Shown piece after piece: positions 1 to 6,955 of a stretch of 32,186 bases of DNA; within the stretch, counting starts at the first letter, position 1, and the number at the start of each line of letters is the position of its first letter. The DNA is from RUG563 sp045590215 (GTDB taxonomy: Bacteria; Bacillota; Clostridia; Christensenellales; Aristaeellaceae). Made by a program: the position numbers and the translations under genes. The notes beneath the pieces are model-generated. The model made no database searches. It was given only the letters and a program-made list of their open reading frames with translations, and was not told the DNA's origin. Where the stretch lies: positions 1-32,186 of the forward strand of contig JAZNQO010000009.1 of NCBI GenBank assembly GCA_045590215.1. The letters are read 5' to 3'.

Positions 1-350
1 AAGTTTTGCGGCCACGGGCACAAAAGAAAATACACAAAATGGCGAGAGAGAAAGCTTGCTTTCTCCTTCGCCATTTTGCGTATTTTCCCCGGATGCTCTG
101 CATCCGGTAGGCGGCTGAAAGCCGCCCAGCCCGTGGGCGGCAGTGCCGCTGTCAATTCGCAAATTAGTAACATTTCTTTTTGCTGAAAATTTCTGCGTGT
201 TACAAGTAACAGCGGTACATTGTTTGTTGGTTAAATTCATCTCATCCGCTTCCGGGTCAAGGGATGAAATCCCTTGTAGGGCGTGGGGTGAAACCCCACA
301 AAAAACCTCGCTTTTTGAATGGGTGGAACCCCTGGCGTTCCCTGCGTTAG
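1..350. repeat. Hairpin-rich dispersed element, copy 1 (non-coding)
   Basis: No credible gene lies here. The stretch is a chain of inverted repeats. Positions 27-55 and 58-86 form a 29-bp near-perfect stem with a 2-nt gap. Then come CCGGATGC-tct-GCATCCGG (89-107), GGCGGC-tgaaa-GCCGCC (110-126), GCGGC-agt-GCCGC (137-149), TGTTAC-aa-GTAACA (198-211), CAAGGGA-tgaaa-TCCCTTG (258-276) and GTGGGG-tgaaa-CCCCAC (283-299). The blocks at 11-30, 83-106 and 110-125 recur at 10993-11102, and the tail around 320-345 resembles 11197-11226, so this is a dispersed repeat. It abuts the 3' end of the minus-strand glycosyltransferase gene, a position typical of REP/BIME-like elements. The left boundary may lie outside the window. 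Confidence 0.75.
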
Positions 351-351
351 A

Positions 352-1302
352 TTATTTCTTATCTTCGGTGCGTTCGCTGATGATGTACCGGGGACGGGCT
401 TTCACTTCCAGATAGGTTTTGCCGATATAGCTGCCCACCAGCCCGATGCAGCCAATTTGCACGCCGGACAGGAAGAGGATCAGCAGCGCAACCCACCACA
501 AGCCGCTTGCCGAGCCGCCAAAGAGCAGAACCAGCAGCGTGACAAAAGCTAAGAACAGGGACAGGAAGGCGAGGGAGAGGCCGAGGGTGGTGATCATTTT
601 GAGAGGCTTGGTGGAGAGACTGGTAATGCCCTCAAAGGCCAGTGCCAGCATTTTTTTCAGGGGATATTTGCTTTCCCCGGCCAGCCGCTCCGCGCGGTCA
701 TAGTACACACTGGTGCTCTTGAACCCGACCAGCGGCACCATGCCCCGCAGATACAGATTCACTTCCTTGAAATTCTCAAATTCTTTCAGCACCCGTGCGG
801 AAATCAGCCGATAATCGGCATGGTTGAACACCACGTCTGCGCCCAGTGCTTTCAGCACTTTATAGAACCCTTCGGCGGTAACACGCTTAAAGAAAGTGTC
901 CGTTTTGCGCTCCTTGCGCACGCCGTAGACGATTTCGCTGCCGTCCAGATACGCCCTGACCATCTCGTCCATGGCGTTGATATCGTCCTGTCCGTCGCAG
1001 TCGATGGAGATGGTGATGTCGCATTTGTCTTTGGCTTCCATGAGGCCTGCCAGCACAGCGTTTTGATGCCCCCGGTTGCGGCTTTGGCGGATGCCGGTGA
1101 AATGATTGTCCTGCGCCGCCAGATTTTCAATCACCTGCCAAGTGTTATCCTTGCTGCCGTCGTCGATGAACAGAACCCGGCTGGAATCAGAAACCAGCCC
1201 TTGTGCCGTTAAATCCTTAATTTTTTTGAGAAACATGGGGGCTGTGATGGGCAGCACCTGCTCTTCGTTATAGCAGGGGATGACGATATATAAAGTGGTC
1301 AT
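352..1302 (-). CDS. Family 2 glycosyltransferase, polyprenyl-phosphate sugar transferase type (GtrB/CsbB/DPM1-like)
   Basis: Probably moves a sugar from a nucleotide-sugar onto polyprenyl phosphate at the inner face of the membrane, supplying a lipid-linked donor for decorating wall or envelope polymers. The 316-residue protein starts with the GT-A fold (IPCYNEE near residue 8, IDDGS at 46-50, SRNRGHQNA near 74-82). The metal-binding DxD is D101-C-D103 in the block IDCDGQDD. The C-terminus has two strong membrane segments (about 230-260 and 265-293), as in GtrB, CsbB and YkcC proteins, and the length is usual for them. An AGGAGG site lies about 8 bases before the ATG. No flippase or acceptor transferase is adjacent, so the sugar is unknown. 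The gene is transcribed alone, divergently from the P-loop gene, and runs into the hairpin element. Confidence 0.9.
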   Translation of the reverse strand: MTTLYIVIPCYNEEQVLPITAPMFLKKIKDLTAQGLVSDSSRVLFIDDGSKDNTWQVIENLAAQDNHFTGIRQSRNRGHQNAVLAGLMEAKDKCDITISIDCDGQDDINAMDEMVRAYLDGSEIVYGVRKERKTDTFFKRVTAEGFYKVLKALGADVVFNHADYRLISARVLKEFENFKEVNLYLRGMVPLVGFKSTSVYYDRAERLAGESKYPLKKMLALAFEGITSLSTKPLKMITTLGLSLAFLSLFLAFVTLLVLLFGGSASGLWWVALLILFLSGVQIGCIGLVGSYIGKTYLEVKARPRYIISERTEDKK

Positions 1303-1337
1303 AAAATGCCTCCTAACTTACGGTTCAATGCCCTTTG

Positions 1338-1343
1338 ATTGTA
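1338..1343 (-). promoter_or_regulatory. Candidate extended -10 for the glycosyltransferase gene
   Basis: On the minus strand TACAAT is preceded by TGC, giving an extended -10 (TGnTACAAT). The -35 region 17 bases upstream is poor (TGGATT). The site lies about 36 bases before the start codon. Confidence 0.4.
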
Positions 1344-1449
1344 GCATAATAAAGGGAAAAAATCCACCGAGGGAATGTAAATTTTTATGAAAGCTGCAGG
1401 TTATGGGAATTCTTCAAAAAATATACTTTCTTTTTTCTCGGTTTTCATG

Positions 1450-1455
1450 TATAAT
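1450..1455 (+). promoter_or_regulatory. Candidate -10 (TATAAT) for the P-loop protein gene
   Basis: A perfect TATAAT sits 36 bases before the chosen ATG at 1492. No good -35 is seen, only a T-rich run near 1426-1439. This position also argues against the longer reading that would begin upstream at 1387. Confidence 0.4.
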
Positions 1456-1491
1456 ATAGTCAACAAAATCATAAAAGGGAGGGCTTTTCCC

Positions 1492-1902
1492 ATGATACAG
1501 GTCATTCACGGAAAAAAAGGCTCTGGTAAAACCAAAAAAATTCTGGATATGGCAAACGCCGCTATCAAGGAATATAAGGGTGATGTGATATTCATCGACG
1601 ATGATAACCGCTATATGTTTGATCTTCGCCACGAAGTGCGCTTTGTCAACGCCGGCGAGTTCGGCTCGGACAGCCCTGAAATGTTTTTCGGCTTCCTGTG
1701 CGGCATGCTGGCCCAGAATTTCGATATCAGCATCATCTTTGTGGATGCGTTCCTGAAGCTGATCAAAACCGATATTGAAAATGCAGAGGTGTTTTTCGCC
1801 CGTTTGGATAAGCTCAGCGAAAAGCATAATGTGCAGTTCGTTTTGAGTGTGAATGTGGACGATGCCATCGCTCCTGAATTTTTGAAAAAATATTTTATTT
1901 AA
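1492..1902 (+). CDS. Small P-loop ATP-binding protein of unknown function
   Basis: A 136-residue cytoplasmic protein. It opens with a Walker A motif (GKKGSGKT, residues 7-14) straight after the first beta strand, and an acidic strand end (VIFIDDDN) follows. IIFVDAF may serve as Walker B. The rest fits a minimal RecA/KTI12-like alpha-beta fold without accessory domains. I chose the ATG at 1492 because GGGAGGG lies 7-14 bases upstream and the protein then begins as P-loop proteins normally do; a start at 1387 would add a hydrophobic stretch that overlaps the promoter. Similar small ATPases occur in Clostridia, sometimes labelled PilT-like, but nothing here supports twitching motility. Function is unknown. 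It stands alone, with rubrerythrin 97 bases downstream. Confidence 0.8.
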   Translation: MIQVIHGKKGSGKTKKILDMANAAIKEYKGDVIFIDDDNRYMFDLRHEVRFVNAGEFGSDSPEMFFGFLCGMLAQNFDISIIFVDAFLKLIKTDIENAEVFFARLDKLSEKHNVQFVLSVNVDDAIAPEFLKKYFI

Positions 1903-1999
1903 TGTGTTTCAAATGCGGTTGAGCTGTTTATATTCTTTTTGTCAGGAGAGACCTGAAAAAAACGAAGAATAATAAACGGATAAATGGAGGAAATGAAAA

Positions 2000-2542
2000 A
2001 TGAAGTGGGTTTGCAAAATTTGCGGTTATGTACACGAAGGTCCCGAAGCTCCCGAAAAGTGTCCCATCTGCAAGGCTCCTGCCAGCAAGTTTGAAAAGCA
2101 GGAAGGCGAAAAGGTTTGGGCGGCGGAGCATGTGGTGGGCGTTGCCCAGGGCGTGGACGAACGCATTATCCAGGGCCTGCGTGAAAACTTCCAGGGCGAA
2201 TGCACGGAAGTTGGCATGTATTTGGCCATGGCCCGTGTGGCGCACCGGGAAGGTTATCCCGAAATCGGCCTGTACTGGGAAAAGGCCGCCTATGAAGAAG
2301 CCGGCCACGCCGCCATGTTCGCCGAGCTGCTTGGCGAAGTGGTGACCGATTCCACCAAGAAGAACCTTGAAATGCGCGTGGACGCCGAAAACGGTGCCAC
2401 CGCCGGTAAGTTCGAACTGGCCAAGCTGGCCAAGGAACTGAACCTGGACGCCATCCACGACACCGTCCACGAAATGGCAAGGGATGAAGCACGGCACGGC
2501 AAGGCTTTCGAAGGCCTGCTGAAGAGGTACTTCGGCAAGTAA
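2000..2542 (+). CDS. Reverse rubrerythrin (rubredoxin domain first)
   Basis: A non-haem diiron peroxidase that reduces hydrogen peroxide, and in clostridial homologues oxygen, using electrons from NADH via flavoprotein and rubredoxin partners. Residues 1-35 are a rubredoxin-like FeS4 site (C5, C8, C21, C24). The remainder, to residue 180, is a ferritin-like four-helix diiron domain with GECTEVGMY, EEAGHAAMFAE and ARDEARHGKAF supplying the Glu and His ligands. This domain order is the reverse of classical rubrerythrin and matches the clostridial revRbr proteins. GGAGG lies about 9 bases before the ATG. A weak promoter (TTTCAA, 16 bp, TATATT at 1929) and a small palindrome TCAGG-agaga-CCTGA near 1942 lie upstream. 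I could not find a clear PerR box. A good terminator follows, so it is probably monocistronic. Confidence 0.95.
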   Translation: MKWVCKICGYVHEGPEAPEKCPICKAPASKFEKQEGEKVWAAEHVVGVAQGVDERIIQGLRENFQGECTEVGMYLAMARVAHREGYPEIGLYWEKAAYEEAGHAAMFAELLGEVVTDSTKKNLEMRVDAENGATAGKFELAKLAKELNLDAIHDTVHEMARDEARHGKAFEGLLKRYFGK

Positions 2543-2568
2543 GAAATTCTGATAAATCAAGGGTTTTC

Positions 2569-2608
2569 AAGGGAACTGCGCTGAAAAGGGTGGTTCCCTT
2601 TTTTGTTT
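2569..2608 (+). terminator. Intrinsic terminator of the rubrerythrin gene
   Basis: AAGGGAAC (2569-2576) pairs with GTTCCCTT (2593-2600) and is followed by a T run broken only by one G. Confidence 0.8.
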
Positions 2609-2813
2609 TTCGCTTGACCGCTTATACCGGAACCTGTTTGCGAAGGTGAAGCTATACAATTCTATCGTAAAGGTGGCGTTTTCCTGTGCAGAAATTTTTT
2701 TGTTTATAGGAAAAAAGCAGGAATTTCCAAAGCAGCATCAAAATACTAAAGATAGGAGAATTTGCTCTGTTTCAAGGGGCAAGCGGTACAGAAAGATGAA
2801 AGAAGGGCGCACC

Positions 2814-4034
2814 ATGAAAAAATTGATGATGAGGCTGATTGTGCTGGTGCTGGCGGTGGCGATGCTGCTGCCGGGGCATAGCCTGGCACTGGATAATACC
2901 AATTATGCCACCCACGGCGATGGCAAAACCAACAGCACTTTCTTTGTGGAATCCTTTGGCAATGCACGGGTGATTTTTACCCAGCAGGTTGGCAAATGTT
3001 ATAAGAGTAATCAGGGCATACAGGATGAATGGGGCAGATTCCATTTCAATATCACCACGCCTTCCGGGTCAACCTATACGGAAGACTGGAATATGCTCTA
3101 CGGCGGCTTTATGCATCAGCTGGAATTGAGAGATGCAGGCATTTATATGATTGAAGTGAAGCCTTACAGCCTCAACGAAATGCAGACCGCCCTGCAGCAT
3201 CCGTTTTACGGATGGAGCCCTGCCCCGGTGTGGTGGCTGATGGGCTGGGCTAATTGCACAGTGGAAACAAAGCTGGAAACGGATATCTGCGTGATTAAGC
3301 GTGAAATTTCCAGCAATCGGTTGCTGGGCGTGGAAAACCAAACGGTGGCTTACGGTGAAAATAAGGTGGAAGCCGGGGCTGCACCGGAAGGCTATTACTT
3401 GGTTTATCCCACTGCTGCTACCACAGTGAACGTGTATAAAAACGGCATGACCAGCCAGAATGAAGTGGCTTATTACTATTCCAAGGGTCTGCCGCCCACG
3501 CCCGTTCCCACTACGATCCCCACCGTGCCGCCCACGCCGACGGTGGTGAACCCCTTTACCAAGAAGGTTACGCCCACATCGTGGGATACCCGGTTCAAGC
3601 CGGAAACCTGTACCACCAGCAATAAGAACCGCATCAATAATCTGAAAGTCCTTTATGACGGCAATATTTCCACCGTGTTTGGCTACACGTTGTGGAATTC
3701 TGAATGGCAGGACGGCAAACCTCAATTTACGGCTAATTTTGATAAGAGCACAATTTGGGCTATTGGCCTTGTGAATGGCTATGCCACAAGTGAAAGCATG
3801 TATCAGTATAACGCCAGTGTTCGCTATTTGAATGTGAAGGTGAAGACGGATAACGGTGATTATGAGTTCAGCTACACCGTGCCGGATATGTTCACCCAGC
3901 AAATCCAGCCCTTCTCCTTTGGCGGCCCCATCCAGAACGTAAACAGCATTGAAATCTATGTAACGGGGATGTATCCCGGCGATTCGGATAAATACTTTAT
4001 TTGTATGTCCGACTTGTGCTTCTACGAATATTAA
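2814..4034 (+). CDS. Secreted protein with C-terminal NADase-type glycan-binding-like (discoidin-fold) domain
   Basis: A 406-residue exported protein of unknown role. Residues 1-25 are a signal peptide (KK, then a long Leu/Val/Ala core, cleavage after HSLA). Residues about 26-220 form an N-terminal domain I do not recognise, rich in aromatic residues and beta-prone. A Pro/Thr linker follows (about 226-247, PPTPVPTTIPTVPPTP). The last 150 or so residues resemble the galactose-binding-like domain called NADase-type glycan-binding: VLYDGNISTVFGYT, GLVNGYATSESMYQYN, VKVKTDNGDYEFSY, then IEIYVTGMYPGDSDKYFICMSD, matching the family's order of motifs. I chose the ATG at 2814 (AGAAGGG upstream, good signal peptide); an ATG at 2796 is possible. 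The 270-base gap upstream holds the preceding terminator and no clear promoter. Confidence 0.8.
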   Translation: MKKLMMRLIVLVLAVAMLLPGHSLALDNTNYATHGDGKTNSTFFVESFGNARVIFTQQVGKCYKSNQGIQDEWGRFHFNITTPSGSTYTEDWNMLYGGFMHQLELRDAGIYMIEVKPYSLNEMQTALQHPFYGWSPAPVWWLMGWANCTVETKLETDICVIKREISSNRLLGVENQTVAYGENKVEAGAAPEGYYLVYPTAATTVNVYKNGMTSQNEVAYYYSKGLPPTPVPTTIPTVPPTPTVVNPFTKKVTPTSWDTRFKPETCTTSNKNRINNLKVLYDGNISTVFGYTLWNSEWQDGKPQFTANFDKSTIWAIGLVNGYATSESMYQYNASVRYLNVKVKTDNGDYEFSYTVPDMFTQQIQPFSFGGPIQNVNSIEIYVTGMYPGDSDKYFICMSDLCFYEY

Positions 4035-4096
4035 GACAAAAAAAGGCTTCCCACTGGCGGGAGGATTCTTAAAGAACAATTTATCTAGCAACGAAC

Positions 4097-4127
4097 AAAG
4101 GAGCATCCGACATTCGGATGCTCCTTT
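4097..4127. terminator. Strong hairpin between convergent genes, probable two-way terminator
   Basis: AAAGGAGCATCCGA, loop cat, TCGGATGCTCCTTT: a perfect 14-bp stem with a 3-nt loop. It sits between the secreted-protein gene and the minus-strand ArsC-like gene. T runs on either side are short, so termination strength is uncertain. Confidence 0.6.
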
Positions 4128-4236
4128 ACTTATGTGCCCCCATAAACGCAATGCACGGACACCGTGCGTATAATTGCGCCCTCCTGAAATGATAGGAATT
4201 CATTTTTCGTCTGCTCGACAAATTGGGATTTGGTTA

Positions 4237-4614
4237 TCACATGCTTTTTATGTTTGATTCTATCTGCTTTATGATATTGATAAAATCTGCGTCGCTCTTT
4301 CCCGAGGGATCGGGTAAACCCCAATCGTCGTCGAATGCTCTGCCGATGAAAGGACATTCAACGTCGCATCCCATTGATATCGCAACATCTGGAGACGGTA
4401 TCTTGTCAATTGTTTTACTATACTGCGACAGTTCCAGGTTGATTCCGTAAAGTTCCTTCATCAATCGCACCGCATCTTGATTGATCTGTGTTTTTGTTTC
4501 CGTGCCTGCTGAATAAAAGTCAAATTCATCTCCGCGCAGATACTTTCCAAGAGCTTCTGCTATTTGACTTCGGCACGAATTATGCACACAAATAAATGCT
4601 ATCTTCTTTTTCAT
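4237..4614 (-). CDS. Low-molecular-weight phosphatase-fold, ArsC-like (thioredoxin-type arsenate reductase family)
   Basis: A 125-residue protein of the low-molecular-weight tyrosine phosphatase fold. Its P-loop is C9-VHNSC-R15-S, which fits CX5R(S) and closely resembles the thioredoxin-coupled arsenate reductases (family form C-x-x-NSCRSQMAE; here NSCRSQIAEALGK). Two more cysteines, C83 and C87 in MGCDVECP, are placed like the resolving cysteines of that family, and D102 in GLPDP is the expected general acid. The likely reaction is arsenate to arsenite, but tyrosine phosphatase activity is possible. The start at 4614 gives the P-loop its normal position; a GAGGTG site lies 9 bases upstream. 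Its ATG overlaps the TGA of the DUF5714 gene by 4 bases, so the two are translationally coupled. No arsR, acr3 or arsB is nearby. Base use looks more AT-rich than the neighbours. Confidence 0.85.
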   Translation of the reverse strand: MKKKIAFICVHNSCRSQIAEALGKYLRGDEFDFYSAGTETKTQINQDAVRLMKELYGINLELSQYSKTIDKIPSPDVAISMGCDVECPFIGRAFDDDWGLPDPSGKSDADFINIIKQIESNIKSM

Positions 4615-5291
4615 TTGAAGGGACACCTCGCACCGATACACTGATTATTCTGTGTCGAGTGTATGCACTTGATTTCGCCAAGCTCCATTTCAACACCGAG
4701 ATGTTCTTTGGCAAACTCAACCGCTTTGATGATGGAAATATACGAATCACGCTTACAGCAACGAGGGCCGCCGATTTCACCAATTGCGCCAAGCGCGGAG
4801 GATGTCATCTTGTTCGATAGGCCCCACGCTTCGTTCGCAAGAGGCGTTGAACCTGTTACAATAGAGACGAACATTCCTGCACTCACACCTGCTCCGCATG
4901 CACCCCAGAAGCCGCATGCGCCGCCAGGAACTTTCTTTCCTCGTGCTTGCATCTCGAAGAGTGTTTTCACAAGGTCTATATCTCCGCCGGCGTTTTTATA
5001 AGCAGTAAGTAATGCCGAACCTACCATCACATGATGCTCCGGGCCGTGCATATGGCAGAACGGCAGCATCATCAGCTTTTGAATGATCGCTATAGGATTC
5101 TTCGACCTTTCAGCAAGGCATATGCCAATAATGATATCCATTCCTTGCGTGTGGCATTCGTTGCATATGTAGTGGCCGTTTGAGCAAGCGGTCTTGCTGT
5201 TGTCTTTTTTGTGGCAGATGGCACATTCCATCAGCTTATCATTTTCTAAATATTTCAACGGCGCACCGCAAATCAAGCATTCTTTGTTCAT
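4611..5291 (-). CDS. DUF5714-like cysteine-rich protein
   Basis: A 226-residue cytoplasmic protein resembling the DUF5714 family, which has no settled function. Residues 1-47 look like a double metal-binding knuckle: C5-C8, C23-C26, C36/H40 and C43-C46. The middle carries PFCHMHGPEHHVMVG and a Gly/Cys-rich block, PGGACGFWGACGAGVSAG. The C-terminal half has GGPRCCKRDSY and CIHSTQNNQCIGARCPF, giving more possible metal or thiol sites. I chose the start at 5291 because GAGGT lies 6 bases upstream and the protein then begins at the first CxxC. It is the first gene of a two-gene operon with the ArsC-like gene. I recall family members near methyltransferases in methanogens and clostridia. A role in arsenic or thiol chemistry is inference from the neighbour. 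Confidence 0.75.
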   Translation of the reverse strand: MNKECLICGAPLKYLENDKLMECAICHKKDNSKTACSNGHYICNECHTQGMDIIIGICLAERSKNPIAIIQKLMMLPFCHMHGPEHHVMVGSALLTAYKNAGGDIDLVKTLFEMQARGKKVPGGACGFWGACGAGVSAGMFVSIVTGSTPLANEAWGLSNKMTSSALGAIGEIGGPRCCKRDSYISIIKAVEFAKEHLGVEMELGEIKCIHSTQNNQCIGARCPFK

Positions 5292-5325
5292 AGTCAACCT
5301 CGCCAAAGTCAAGCTTATCGCTTTC

Positions 5326-5370
5326 ATTCTATCACAGCAGTACAAGGAACTCCAAGCCAGCCAAGGCTTG
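5326..5370 (-). promoter_or_regulatory. Promoter of the DUF5714/ArsC-like operon with overlapping palindrome
   Basis: Minus strand TTGGAG (5350-5355), 18-bp spacer, TAGAAT (5326-5331). The -35 overlaps an inverted repeat, CAAGCC-(6)-GGCTTG at 5353-5370, which could be an operator. Confidence 0.45.
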
Positions 5371-5389
5371 CGTTTTTGTTGTTTGCATA

Positions 5390-5422
5390 ATGTAAAGTGA
5401 AGGATAACTTCTTCCTTTACAT
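5390..5422. other. Hairpin downstream of the M42 peptidase gene
   Basis: ATGTAAAG (5390-5397) pairs with CTTTACAT (5415-5422), with an inner GAAG/CTTC pair. No T run follows on the minus strand, so it may protect the mRNA 3' end of the peptidase gene rather than terminate transcription. Confidence 0.45.
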
Positions 5423-5460
5423 CATAGTTTCTGGTGGAGAGCCTTTTCCTGTGCGTTCAT

Positions 5461-6501
5461 TCAAATATCCAGCACATAGCCAAGCAGCAGGTTCATGGTG
5501 TTTTTCAGGCTCAAGATATGGGTGCGTTCCCGGCCGTGGCTGCAATAGACGGGCATGCCGAAGGCGGCGGCTTGCAGATTATTGGACGTGCCAAGAGCCA
5601 CGCTGGCATCCGTTCCGTAGCGATAGAAAATATCCACGGCATAATCGCAGCCGGTCTTTTTGGCATAGTCAATGAGGCGGTTGGTGAGGGTATAGGTGTA
5701 GGGGGCTTTGTTGTCCTTGGCGCAGATGGTGACGCAGCGTTCGTGGCCTTCATAATCGGGACCGATGAGGCCGATATCAATGGCCACATATTCCGAAACT
5801 TCCGGGGGCACATAGGGGCCGCCCAGGCCGATTTCTTCGCCGAAGGTGAAAGCCAGAAGCGTGCGGTATTTGGGCTTCAGATCTTGCTCTTTCAGGTATT
5901 TGAGCATGGTGAACACGCAGGCCACGGCGGCCTTATCGTCAATGAAGCGGCTTTTGAGATAGCCGGTTTTGGTGTATTCGCAGTGGGGATCCACGGAGAT
6001 AAAATCACCGTTCAAGATACCCAGCTTTCGCACGTCTTCTTTGGAATGGACATCTTCGTCCAGCAGGACGATCATGGTGTTTTCGTTGCGTTCCAGCGTT
6101 CTGGCATCGTCAAACACATGCACGGAATGAGACTGGCAGGCGATAAGGCCGGTATATTCCCGGCCGTCCCGTGTGTGGACGGTGACGCTTTCGCCTTCCA
6201 GACTGCCGTAATTCACGCCGCCCAGCTGGCGCACCCGAATCATGCCGTTATTATCCACCCGGCGCACCACCAGGCCGATGGTGTCCCAATGGGCAGCCAC
6301 CAGCACGGTTTTTTCGTTATTTTCGCCGTCCAGCGTGATATAGCCGTTGCCGCGCTGGTCATAGGTGAGGGTGTGGCCGAATTCGGCGGCCATTTCTTCC
6401 AGAAGAGGATTGATTTTTTCGCCGTAGCAGACAGGGCTGGGCACATTCACCAGCCGTTTGAAAGCATCAATCAGATAGTTTTCGTCAATTGTAAATCGCA
6501 T
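5461..6501 (-). CDS. M42 family metallo-aminopeptidase (glutamyl aminopeptidase/deblocking type)
   Basis: A cytoplasmic dinuclear zinc/cobalt aminopeptidase that trims N-terminal residues from peptides; M42 enzymes form large tetrahedral dodecamers. The 346-residue protein has the family's metal and catalytic residues in order: H71-W-D73 (AAHWDTIG), D188/D189 (SRFIDDKAAV), E222/E223 (TFGEEIGLGG), D242 (VAIDIG), and H322/H328 (YCSHGRERTH). Length is typical. The ATG at 6501 is reported; a TTG at 6504 sits closer to the ideal distance from GGAGG and could be the real start, changing the protein by one residue. No signal peptide. It has its own near-consensus promoter. Peptide scavenging is the likely role, as expected in an amino-acid-using anaerobe. 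Confidence 0.92.
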   Translation of the reverse strand: MRFTIDENYLIDAFKRLVNVPSPVCYGEKINPLLEEMAAEFGHTLTYDQRGNGYITLDGENNEKTVLVAAHWDTIGLVVRRVDNNGMIRVRQLGGVNYGSLEGESVTVHTRDGREYTGLIACQSHSVHVFDDARTLERNENTMIVLLDEDVHSKEDVRKLGILNGDFISVDPHCEYTKTGYLKSRFIDDKAAVACVFTMLKYLKEQDLKPKYRTLLAFTFGEEIGLGGPYVPPEVSEYVAIDIGLIGPDYEGHERCVTICAKDNKAPYTYTLTNRLIDYAKKTGCDYAVDIFYRYGTDASVALGTSNNLQAAAFGMPVYCSHGRERTHILSLKNTMNLLLGYVLDI

Positions 6502-6536
6502 CAAGAGATAACCTCCGCCGTTTTCCGTTTTTTCTG

Positions 6537-6565
6537 ATTATAGCGCAAGGCGGCTCTTTTTTCAA
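6537..6565 (-). promoter_or_regulatory. Sigma-A promoter of the M42 peptidase gene
   Basis: Minus strand TTGAAA (6560-6565), 17-bp spacer, TATAAT (6537-6542), 36 bases before the start codon. Confidence 0.8.
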
Positions 6566-6654
6566 GCGTTTGGCAAAGGAATGGGTAAGGGGAGCGGATC
6601 AACGGAAACGGCTGGATTTCCATACGCTAAAAAACTGCCCTGAAAAAAGAATAA

Positions 6655-6690
6655 TAAAAAAAGCACGCCTGCGAAAACAGACGTGCGTTT
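6655..6690 (-). terminator. Intrinsic terminator of the small-protein gene
   Basis: Read on the minus strand, CGCACG-t-CTG pairs across a short loop with CAG-g-CGTGC and is followed by a run of seven T residues. It lies just after the stop at 6706. Confidence 0.75.
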
Positions 6691-6705
6691 GCGTTACCGA
6701 ATCAA

Positions 6706-6936
6706 TTACTTGTTGTTCAGCCATTCTTCGGCCTTGGCAGGAGAAAGACGCTTGATATCTTCCTTGGCGTACTTGGATTCTTCGCCGCCGGAAACGTACA
6801 GGAAGAACTTGCCGCCTTCGGTTTTGAACAGGCATTCTTCGTAACCGGTGGGATCGCCGAAGGTACCGAAAACGTGCTTGTCAATAAACTGGGAAGCTTC
6901 GGTGTCGTATTCGACTTTGCAGATGATTTTCTTCAT
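6706..6936 (-). CDS. Small uncharacterised protein (76 aa)
   Basis: A 76-residue soluble protein that I cannot name. It starts MKKIICKVEYDTEAS and has FGDPTGYEECLFKTEGGKFFLYVSGGEESKYAKEDI followed at a short distance by a helix with EEWLNN (written here only as landmarks: GGKFFLY near residues 41-47, GGEESKY near 50-56). This pattern of a short beta segment ending in FFLY-x-x-GG-x-x-SKY and then a Glu/Trp helix recurs in small proteins I have seen in Firmicutes and Bacteroides genomes, without a known function. AAGGA lies 8 bases before the ATG. The gene has a very good promoter, a leader of three hairpins and its own terminator, so it is a real and probably well-expressed monocistronic gene. 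Confidence 0.75.
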   Translation of the reverse strand: MKKIICKVEYDTEASQFIDKHVFGTFGDPTGYEECLFKTEGGKFFLYVSGGEESKYAKEDIKRLSPAKAEEWLNNK

Positions 6937-6955
6937 GAGGATGTTCCTTTCTTTT

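Noticed and set aside
1..300. CRISPR array from the repeated hairpins
   Set aside because: The stems differ in sequence, spacing is irregular, and there are no constant repeats, spacers or cas genes.
143..415. 90-codon frame in the left element
   Set aside because: It crosses several hairpins and the end of the glycosyltransferase gene, has no ribosome site and no recognisable sequence.
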